From the NCBI RefSeq assembly GCF_001880225.1, contig NZ_CP009654.1, positions 1,426,001 to 1,490,000 of the forward strand: a DNA stretch of 64,000 nucleotides. The letters are read 5' to 3'. The notes under the pieces were generated by a model that saw only the letters and a program-made list of their open reading frames with translations, did no database searches and was not told the origin of the DNA. The first letter of the stretch is position 1. Each line of letters opens with the position of its first letter. The translations under genes were made by a program, and so were the position numbers. Positions 55,049 through 61,876 of this stretch are shown here, piece by piece. The DNA comes from Francisella frigiditurris. Lineage in GTDB: Bacteria; Pseudomonadota; Gammaproteobacteria; Francisellales; Francisellaceae.

Positions 55049-57925
55049 ATGGACAAAATTATGGAAAAGAAATTAACTCAAGAACTTATTATTAAAAATT
55101 GGACATTATCAGAAGTTGATAAAAACGAAGTTAAAAGTGTAAAAGCTGAATTTAGATTATATTTATCCATACAACTATGCTCTTTACGAAACAATGGTAA
55201 GTTTGTTCAATATTGTAATGATACTCCTGCTGATATCACTAACTACTTAAGTAAGCAGTTAAAATTGCCACCTACTTTGATAGTTAATGAGCCATCTCGT
55301 AAAGCAACTATTACAGAACATCGTCAAAAGTTATTATCATATTTAGAATTTGAAAAATATGAAGGTCTAATTATTTCGGGCTTTGAAGCATGGATAGAGT
55401 CAGAGGCTAGACAAGGTATGTTGCCAAATGAGTTAAATAATGAAGCTCAAGCATTTCTACTTAAAAATAAAATAGTTATTCCAGGTAAATCAGTACTAGA
55501 CAGAACTATAACAAGTATTTGTAATAAAGTTCATAGTGAAATATTTGAAAAGATTTATAATAGTTTGCCTATTGATCTTAAAGAACAGATAGATGAAGCA
55601 TTAGATTCGTCCAATGACTCTAAATCATACTTTAGTCAGCTAAAACAATATCCCCCATATTCAACTGCTTCTTCTATAAACACATATTTGGAATTATATG
55701 AAAAGCTAAGTTCTTTTAATCTTGAAAGGATTAATAGCAATTTTATAAATTCAAAATTCCTAGCCTATATTTTTAAACTAACTAAAAACTATAATTCTAG
55801 AGATATCAAAAGATTTAATGGACATAAACGATATGCGTTAATGATTTGTTTTCTTATTGAAAGTAAAAAGTACTTGCTAGATAACTTAATCAAAATGCAT
55901 GATCAATTTATACAGGAAATGTTACGCAGCTGTAAAAATTCTTATGAAAAAAAGCTCAAACAGAATCGTAGATCTCATGGGAAAGATGTAGATTATATGA
56001 TTGAATTTAGTGAATTTATTTTAAATGCTAAAAAGGATGACGATATTAGTATTGAGTCATTATTTGATCAAATACAAGAGTCAAAATTACTTGAACATAA
56101 AAATAATTTAAAAGCTTACAAACTATTAGATGAGAAAGGGTTAAGTGACACAATTTTACGTAGATATCCAAATTTCAGAAAATACTTTGCAAATTTTATT
56201 AATCTACCTTTTAAAGTTGAGAGTGGCAGTGAGTACTTACTCGAATGCATAAACATAATAAGAGATTTAGATACTGGTAAAATAAAAACACTTCCTTCAA
56301 ATGCACCGCATGATTTTGCTACTAAAGATTTATCCTCTAGGTTAAAGGATAATAATAAGATCAATAGAAATGCTTGGGAGCTTAGTGTAGCTATAGAGAT
56401 GCGTGAAAAATTACGATCAGGTGATCTCTATCTTGCTGAAAGTAGACAATATACCCCATTTTGGAATATGATGATTGATGATCTAACATGGGAAAGTGTA
56501 AGACAACAAGCCCCTAATGAGCTAGGTTTGTCATCTCAAGAAATTATAAAATCTGAGCTAGTAAATAGTTTTAACAATGAACTTGCAGAGTATGTGAAAG
56601 CTTGGAATAAAGATGATTTTGCAACTATTATAAATGGCCAGCTAAAGCTTAAAAGAAAAGATAAATTAATTGTCTCTGATGAGGTTGAGAAAATACAAAA
56701 GCTAATAGAATCAGGGCTTTCTCCTATTCGTATAGAACAGTTACTTATAGAGATAGATAAAGTGACAGGTTTTAGTAAGTACTTTACACCTATTCAAGGA
56801 CATAAATCTAGACCAAATAATTTTTATAAAACTTTAATAGCAGCCATTATATCTCAAGCTACAAATTTAGATATTCAAGCAACTAGTGCAAGTGTTCCTG
56901 GAATAACTGTTGATATGCTTAGACATGTTATTGGAACTTATATTAATGAAGAAAATATTAATCAAGCAAGTGCTGAAATAGTAAAGCATCACCACAATCA
57001 TCCTTTAAGCTCTATACAAGGTGATGGGAAAATCTCATCTTCAGATTTACAGAGGTTTAAAATAAGAGCAAGCTCCTTAATGGCTTCTCACTACCCAAGA
57101 TACTATGGTTATTATGAGAAAGCTATAGGAATATATACACATGTCTCTGATCAACTTTCTGTTTATCATACGAAAGCTATATCTTGTGGACCTCGTGAAG
57201 CACTATATGTTTTAGATGGGTTATTAGAAAACAATACTGTTTTAGGTATTAAAGCTCACACTACTGATACTCATGGATATACAGAGATAGTCTTTGCAAT
57301 GTTTTATATATTAGATTTTTTCTTCATGCCTAGAATTAAGGATTTAAAAGATCAACAACTGTATAAAGTTGATAGAAATCATTCATATGGAGCATTTGAA
57401 CCATTAATGACAAAGACAGTTGACTTAGATATAATTCAAGAACAATGGGACAATATATTAAGAATAGCAATATCTCTAAAAAGAAAAACTGTTCAGGCAA
57501 ATATTGTTGTTCAACGTTTAACCAGTAGTGGTCCAGCTGATAGATTAACACGAGCTTTTATAAATCTTGGTAGGATTGTAAAAACTAAATACATACTTCA
57601 ATATCTAACCGATAAAGATTTAAGACAAACGGTTCAAACTCAGCTTAATAAAGGAGAATATAGACATAAGCTCCCTCGCTGGATATTCTTTGCTAATCAA
57701 GGAGAATTTACTACTGGTGATTATGAAGAGATAATGAATAAAGCTAGCAGTCTAAGCTTAGTTTCGAATGCTATACTGATGTGGAATACTATAAAAATAG
57801 ACGAAATAATAAAGTCATTAGAAGAACAGAATATAAAAGTTAGTAAAGAAACTCTATCTCATATATCACTGCTACCATTCAAGCATGTATTACCAAATGG
57901 TACATATTTTATTGAAATAGAGTAA
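55049..57925 (+). CDS. tnpA: Tn3-family transposase TnpA
   Basis: A 958-residue DDE transposase acting on the 38-bp ends. The N-terminal half is a DNA-binding region; the catalytic half has the first Asp in SSSDLQRFKIRASSLM, the second in HTTDTHGYTEIVFAMFYIL, and the Glu in QLNKGEYRHKLPRWIFF. Length is near the family's 950-1000. The first ATG at 55049 lacks a good ribosome-binding site; an ATG four codons later is possible. The last 120 codons are repeated at 59958-60319 with no change in the protein. Confidence 0.95.
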   Translation: MDKIMEKKLTQELIIKNWTLSEVDKNEVKSVKAEFRLYLSIQLCSLRNNGKFVQYCNDTPADITNYLSKQLKLPPTLIVNEPSRKATITEHRQKLLSYLEFEKYEGLIISGFEAWIESEARQGMLPNELNNEAQAFLLKNKIVIPGKSVLDRTITSICNKVHSEIFEKIYNSLPIDLKEQIDEALDSSNDSKSYFSQLKQYPPYSTASSINTYLELYEKLSSFNLERINSNFINSKFLAYIFKLTKNYNSRDIKRFNGHKRYALMICFLIESKKYLLDNLIKMHDQFIQEMLRSCKNSYEKKLKQNRRSHGKDVDYMIEFSEFILNAKKDDDISIESLFDQIQESKLLEHKNNLKAYKLLDEKGLSDTILRRYPNFRKYFANFINLPFKVESGSEYLLECINIIRDLDTGKIKTLPSNAPHDFATKDLSSRLKDNNKINRNAWELSVAIEMREKLRSGDLYLAESRQYTPFWNMMIDDLTWESVRQQAPNELGLSSQEIIKSELVNSFNNELAEYVKAWNKDDFATIINGQLKLKRKDKLIVSDEVEKIQKLIESGLSPIRIEQLLIEIDKVTGFSKYFTPIQGHKSRPNNFYKTLIAAIISQATNLDIQATSASVPGITVDMLRHVIGTYINEENINQASAEIVKHHHNHPLSSIQGDGKISSSDLQRFKIRASSLMASHYPRYYGYYEKAIGIYTHVSDQLSVYHTKAISCGPREALYVLDGLLENNTVLGIKAHTTDTHGYTEIVFAMFYILDFFFMPRIKDLKDQQLYKVDRNHSYGAFEPLMTKTVDLDIIQEQWDNILRIAISLKRKTVQANIVVQRLTSSGPADRLTRAFINLGRIVKTKYILQYLTDKDLRQTVQTQLNKGEYRHKLPRWIFFANQGEFTTGDYEEIMNKASSLSLVSNAILMWNTIKIDEIIKSLEEQNIKVSKETLSHISLLPFKHVLPNGTYFIEIE

Positions 57926-57961
57926 TCCCTCTAGGGTTTGTGTGATTTCTCACAGAAATTA

Positions 57962-57975
57962 CGGTTTGAGTAACA
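57962..57975 (+). repeat. 14-bp direct repeat, left edge of the copper cassette
   Basis: CGGTTTGAGTAACA here is identical to 59885-59898. The pair encloses csoR and the oxidase. Confidence 0.7.
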
Positions 57976-57995
57976 AAAATATAAAATTATTTACA

Positions 57996-58016
57996 ATATA
58001 CCTCTGTAGGGTATAT
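57996..58016 (+). promoter_or_regulatory. CsoR-type operator
   Basis: ATATACC, six bases, then GGGTATAT form the GC-centred dyad flanked by TATA that CsoR repressors bind. It lies 36 bases before the csoR ATG. A second partial match (TATACCTATAG, 58381-58391) precedes the oxidase gene. Confidence 0.7.
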
Positions 58017-58051
58017 ACTGACACTAGTATTTATTAAATAAGTTTACAAAT

Positions 58052-58315
58052 ATGCATCCTTGTCATTCAAAACATTTAAGCAAGTTAAACAGAGTAGCTG
58101 GTCAAGTTGAGGCTATAAAAAAGATGATCAATGAGAATAGATATTGTGTAGATATCATGACTCAAATAAAAGCCGCAAGAAGTGCTTTAAAGGCTATAGA
58201 ACTAGCAGTTTTGGAAACACATATGAGGTCTTGTTTAGAAGAATGTCATAATGATCAAGATGTCCGAGAAGAAAAAATTTCAGAAATTATGGCTTTACTG
58301 AAAAAATATGAGTAG
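58052..58315 (+). CDS. csoR: CsoR-family copper-sensing repressor
   Basis: An 87-residue all-helical repressor that leaves DNA when it binds Cu(I). The ligand set is C32, H57 and C61 with the CsoR spacing (25 then 4), which separates it from nickel-sensing RcnR. The sequence HSKHLSKLNRVAGQVEAIKKMI is the usual DNA-contacting first helix. The operator-like dyad upstream and the oxidase downstream (96 bp) suggest it controls both. Confidence 0.93.
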   Translation: MHPCHSKHLSKLNRVAGQVEAIKKMINENRYCVDIMTQIKAARSALKAIELAVLETHMRSCLEECHNDQDVREEKISEIMALLKKYE

Positions 58316-58411
58316 TAGTAAAGTCTCTTTGATTTTTTATCATTAACTGAAAATGATGATAGTTATGGGAATATGGATGTTATACCTATAGTAAATTATT
58401 AAGGTCTTAAA

Positions 58412-59821
58412 ATGAAAAAACAAAAAAAATTGTTATTTGTCTCATTATTAGTGGTAATAGTGTTATTAGTTGTATTTTTTTACCCTAAAAATAAAGGTAG
58501 TGTAGAACTATTAGTAACCAATAAAACTATACAAGTTGATGGTAAAAATGTTGCTGTAAATACAGTAGTTCAACCAGATGGGACTTGGGGTTACTATGGA
58601 ACCGAAGGTGATAACTTTAATGTAACAGTTAAAAATAACCTAAAAGAGCCTACTGTATTACACTGGCATGGATTATTATTACCAAATAAAGCTGATGGTA
58701 CTGAGCTTACACAACCATATATAAAACCTGGTGGATCTTATAATTATAATTTTAAACTAAAGCAAAGTGGTACATTCTGGATGCACTCGCATTATGGTTT
58801 TCAAGAGCAAACATATGTGGAGGCACCTCTTATAATTTATCCAAAGGGATATAATCCTAAAAATGATATAGTAGTTATGTTTCAAGATTTTAGCTTTAAA
58901 AAACCAGAAAATATCATAAAAGATCTTAAACATAATAATACAAACCATCATATGCATGCTATGCATAAAATGGGTATGGAAATGGATAATGATATGAAGC
59001 CAGATTTAAATGATGTTTCATATGATGCATTTTTGACAAATTATAAAAGTTTTGATAATCCTGAAATGAAACAAGTCAAACCTGGTCAAAAATATCGTTT
59101 AAGGTTTATTAATGGTTCATCATCAACAAATTTTTGGATAAATCTAGGTAAATTAAAAGGCAAAGTTATCGCTGTCGATGGGGTTAATGTTAAACCTTAT
59201 GAAAATAGTACTTTCCAATTAGCTATAGCTCAAAGAATGGATGTGGAAATTACAATTCCAGATTCAGGTGTTTTTCCTATATTGGGTCAAGTTGAGGGAG
59301 AGAAAGATCAAACTGGTATTATCTTAACTACTGCTATAAAAGATGGTGCTAAAAAACTAACTATAGAGAAACAGGCTAAGACTGATTCTAAGGCATTTAG
59401 CTATGATCAATTAAGAAAGCTTCATGCTAAAAATGATGATATAGATACCTCTAATATTGAAAAAACAATAGATTTGAAATTAAGTGGTGATATGCAAAGC
59501 TATGTTTGGAAAATCAATGGCCAAACCTGGCCTGATATATCTCCAATAGAGTTAAAGTATGGTAAAACTTATTTATTCAAAATAGAAAATAATACTGGCA
59601 TGTCTCACCCAATACATATACATGGGCATGTTTTTAAAGTGGTTGATATAAATGGTAAGCCAATTAAAGATGGGGCAATAAGAGATACTATATATATTGA
59701 GCCTAAATCAAGTGTAACAGTTGCTCTAAAAGCAGATGTTAAAGGTAAATGGTTTATACATTGCCACATGTTATATCATATGCATTCAGGAATGATGACA
59801 TTTATAGAAACAAAAAAATAA
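58412..59821 (+). CDS. multicopper oxidase (CopA/CueO-like)
   Basis: A 469-residue exported oxidase, N-terminal helix LLFVSLLVVIVLLVVFF acting as anchor or signal. All four copper motifs are present: HWHG, HSHYGFQ, HPIHIHGH and HCHMLYHMHSGMM, which include type 1, 2 and 3 ligands. A His/Met-rich loop (NHHMHAMHKMGMEM, about 174-190) resembles the cuprous-ion loop of CueO. It should oxidise Cu(I) to Cu(II) in the periplasm. It is the only effector of the cassette: no P-type ATPase or copper chaperone accompanies it. Confidence 0.93.
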   Translation: MKKQKKLLFVSLLVVIVLLVVFFYPKNKGSVELLVTNKTIQVDGKNVAVNTVVQPDGTWGYYGTEGDNFNVTVKNNLKEPTVLHWHGLLLPNKADGTELTQPYIKPGGSYNYNFKLKQSGTFWMHSHYGFQEQTYVEAPLIIYPKGYNPKNDIVVMFQDFSFKKPENIIKDLKHNNTNHHMHAMHKMGMEMDNDMKPDLNDVSYDAFLTNYKSFDNPEMKQVKPGQKYRLRFINGSSSTNFWINLGKLKGKVIAVDGVNVKPYENSTFQLAIAQRMDVEITIPDSGVFPILGQVEGEKDQTGIILTTAIKDGAKKLTIEKQAKTDSKAFSYDQLRKLHAKNDDIDTSNIEKTIDLKLSGDMQSYVWKINGQTWPDISPIELKYGKTYLFKIENNTGMSHPIHIHGHVFKVVDINGKPIKDGAIRDTIYIEPKSSVTVALKADVKGKWFIHCHMLYHMHSGMMTFIETKK

Positions 59822-59884
59822 CTATTAGCTCGTTTTTAAATAAGTAGTATTTCAGAGGTTTTTGGAATTTTTTACAAGATGTAG

Positions 59885-59898
59885 CGGTTTGAGTAACA
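59885..59898 (+). repeat. 14-bp direct repeat, right edge of the copper cassette
   Basis: CGGTTTGAGTAACA, identical to 57962-57975. It forms one arm of the palindrome next to the internal terminal repeat. Confidence 0.7.
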
Positions 59899-59919
59899 GA
59901 ATTATCTAAAAATTAAGTT

Positions 59920-59957
59920 GAAACCGCCACATTCTGTTCATTCGCTCCCTATGGTCC
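59920..59957 (-). repeat. internal third terminal repeat of the Tn3-family element
   Basis: The outer 25 bases match the right end of the transposon exactly in the same orientation, while about four of the inner bases differ (ATGTGG in place of AAATTA in the complementary sense). It is thus the right end of a related element, left inside this one. Confidence 0.88.
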
Positions 59958-60376
59958 ATCTTGGTAGGATTGTAAAAACTAAATACATACTTCAATATCT
60001 AACCGATAAAGATTTAAGACAAACGGTTCAAACTCAGCTTAATAAAGGAGAATATAGACATAAGCTCCCTCGCTGGATATTCTTTGCTAATCAAGGAGAA
60101 TTTACTACTGGTGATTATGAAGAGATAATGAATAAAGCTAGCAGTCTAAGCTTAGTTTCGAATGCTATACTGATGTGGAATACTATAAAAATAGACGAAA
60201 TAATAAAGTCATTAGAAGAACAGAATATAAAAGTTAGTAAAGAAACTCTATCTCATATATCACTGCTACCATTCAAGCATGTATTACCAAATGGTACATA
60301 TTTTATTGAAATAGAGTAATCCCTCTAGGGTTTGTGTGATTTCTCACAGAAATTACGGTTTGAGTAGCAAAAATAT
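59958..60376 (+). pseudogene. duplicated 3' end of tnpA
   Basis: 419 bp repeat 57564-57982 with a single base change (57973 A, 60367 G). It includes the last 120 codons of tnpA, with its stop at 60319, and the 57 bases after that. The start is cut directly at the internal terminal repeat. A 133-codon open frame from 59918 begins in that repeat and is not a real gene. Confidence 0.93.
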
Positions 60377-60390
60377 CTAAAAATTTGGTT

Positions 60391-60428
60391 GAAACCGTAA
60401 TTTTCTGTTCATTCGCTCCCTATGGTCC
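60391..60428 (-). repeat. right terminal inverted repeat of the Tn3-family element
   Basis: The 38-bp end reads inward from GGACCATAGGGAGCGAATGA on the minus strand. It differs from the left repeat at about three positions. The inner part pairs with an inverted copy at 60347-60361. Confidence 0.92.
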
Positions 60429-60433
60429 AAATA
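60429..60433. repeat. 5-bp target duplication of the Tn3-family element, right
   Basis: AAATA, identical to 52628-52632. The next base is G, completing the original argH stop TAG in the uninterrupted chromosome. Confidence 0.88.
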
Positions 60434-60503
60434 GACTTCTATATTAGTAATCTGCCTTTTATTGTAAAATATAAATATACTACATCTATTAAAGGTCTTA
60501 ATT

Positions 60504-61112
60504 ATGGAGTATCTAAGATTAGCCATTATTGATTCTGAAAACTATAATAATTTTGAATTAGTTTCTTCAGGAAATTTTGATCGTGTAATAGTTTTTACAA
60601 ATAATGAAGAGTTAGAAGCAAACTATGAAAAAACTCGGATTTATAATAATTTTGAGTTAGTCCCCATTATTTATGGCGAAGGTAATAAAGATAATATGGA
60701 TGGCTACATTTGCGCTAAAGTTGGTGAATATGTTGAAAGATATCGTGAATTTCGTACTCACCTTAGCATTACAATTTTTAGTAATGATAGAATTTTTAAA
60801 GGAATCGCCTCTTACTATACTAGAAAAGGTTTTAATATAGCAACTTCTGCCCCTAAAGGGTGTGTAACAGGAACAAGTAATACAGATCCTAGAGTTAGAA
60901 TAAAAAAATTTTTAGAATGCTCCGAGGAAGTACAACAACATCAATACAAAAAACATTTTAAAGAAAGCTCTAAAGATGCTTTTTATCGATTGATTATTAA
61001 GAAATTAGATAAAGATATTCCCGAACAAATAATAGATGAATTTATAGATAAAGGAATAGTTGGTTTTTCTAAAGAAACTAGAAAAATATTTTTTGATAAA
61101 TCTAAACTTTAA
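60504..61112 (+). CDS. PIN/NYN-like domain protein, possible nuclease
   Basis: A 202-residue soluble protein. The layout fits a PIN/NYN nuclease fold: first acidic site in LRLAIIDSENYNNFE, strand FDRVIVFTNN, acidic residues in NKDNMDGYICAKVGEYVER, then LSITIFSNDRIFKGIASYYTRKGF with the fourth acidic residue (ND). A basic C-terminal helical domain follows. No partner gene is seen. It was next to argH before the transposon came between them. RNA cleavage is plausible; the resemblance was judged by eye. Confidence 0.55.
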   Translation: MEYLRLAIIDSENYNNFELVSSGNFDRVIVFTNNEELEANYEKTRIYNNFELVPIIYGEGNKDNMDGYICAKVGEYVERYREFRTHLSITIFSNDRIFKGIASYYTRKGFNIATSAPKGCVTGTSNTDPRVRIKKFLECSEEVQQHQYKKHFKESSKDAFYRLIIKKLDKDIPEQIIDEFIDKGIVGFSKETRKIFFDKSKL

Positions 61113-61784
61113 TTAATAGCTTCCATACATATAGTTAGGAAGTTTATAAACATAATCAGAATACCCACCTACTAAATCACTATATTGATCGCCAATATTT
61201 AGCACTATATGGTAGCCATTTTCTGTTATCTCTCTACGAACATCTGCTTTGAAATCACCAAATGGTAGCTTTTCATATTTCTCACTAATTAGATATAATC
61301 CTTGATAATCAGTGTAGCCTGCATTTTCTATAGCCTTTTTAGTAGTGTCTTTATACTTCTCTAATCTAGCTGTGATGAAGAACACAGATACATTTAACTC
61401 ACGAGCTTCGTTATATAGTTCCAAAGCTCCTTCATTAGCTGGAATATCTGTACTTTTCTGTATAACATCCCATACTTCTTCAGTATCTGCAAAATTATAT
61501 TTTTTCATAATTGAATAGTTATTTAATGCAGCATCATCAATATCATAAACTATCGCCAATTTCCTAGGCTCTTTTATTTTTTTGTTATACCAAGCGCTTC
61601 TATATAAAACATCTTTGGCCTTTTGTAGCGTTTCGCTAACTTCTATAGCATGTTGTCCAGACTCATAATACTCTTTAACTTGATCTTTTGCTTGAGTAAG
61701 ATTGGTAGGAGTAAAAGCAGCATAGCTCATTACACCCCACCCACTTAATACTAACAATACTAAACTTTTATATAATTTATTCAT
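61113..61784 (-). CDS. exported HAD-superfamily (IIIB) acid phosphatase-like protein
   Basis: A 223-residue protein with a signal peptide (LVLLVLSGWGVMSYA). HAD motif I reads VYDIDDAALNN, where the usual DxDxT/DET has A in place of T; motif II is FFITARLEKY, and the final NIGDQYSDLVGG supplies the acidic pair. Family IIIB contains periplasmic class B/C-type acid phosphatases. Francisella encodes several such enzymes. The altered motif I may lower activity. AAGGA is 6 to 8 bases before the ATG. It ends one base after the convergent PIN-like gene. Confidence 0.85.
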   Translation of the reverse strand: MNKLYKSLVLLVLSGWGVMSYAAFTPTNLTQAKDQVKEYYESGQHAIEVSETLQKAKDVLYRSAWYNKKIKEPRKLAIVYDIDDAALNNYSIMKKYNFADTEEVWDVIQKSTDIPANEGALELYNEARELNVSVFFITARLEKYKDTTKKAIENAGYTDYQGLYLISEKYEKLPFGDFKADVRREITENGYHIVLNIGDQYSDLVGGYSDYVYKLPNYMYGSY

Positions 61785-61802
61785 GATTTTTCCTTAAGAA
61801 TT

Positions 61803-61822
61803 ATTTGCCAGATACGGCAAAT
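61803..61822 (-). other. small hairpin before the HAD gene
   Basis: ATTTGCC and GGCAAAT form a perfect 7-bp stem with a 6-base loop, 19 bases upstream of the HAD start. On the minus strand no T-run follows, so it may be a weak terminator of glyS or a leader structure. Confidence 0.35.
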
Positions 61823-61876
61823 GAATAATTCCACACAAAATCATTCAAGTAAAGAAAAATTAGATTTTAAAAGAAC

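Larger units (their letters stand above)
52633..60428. mobile_element. complete Tn3-family transposon with Fic and copper cargo
   Basis: The element spans 7796 bp between about 38-bp inverted repeats that start GGACCATAGGGAGCGAATGA and differ at about three positions. A perfect 5-bp duplication (AAATA) flanks it, so it arrived as one unit. Order: left repeat; fic, an orphan gene and tnpR on the minus strand; a res-like region; tnpA and a csoR/multicopper-oxidase cassette on the plus strand; an internal third repeat; a 419-bp second copy of the tnpA 3' end; right repeat. Both recombinases look intact, so it may still move. Tn3 elements are not usual in Francisella as far as I know. Confidence 0.93.

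Noticed and set aside
57962-59957. Integron-type cassette with attC sites
   Set aside because: The border repeats lack the GTTRRRY and RYYYAAC core sites and no integron integrase is present; the borders fit the transposon's own subterminal sequence.
59918-60319. 133-codon open frame as a new gene
   Set aside because: It starts inside the internal terminal repeat and its body is the last 120 codons of tnpA repeated; it is a truncated copy.
61803-61822. Strong intrinsic terminator after glyS
   Set aside because: The 7-bp hairpin has no T-run on the transcribed strand; kept only as a weak structural feature.
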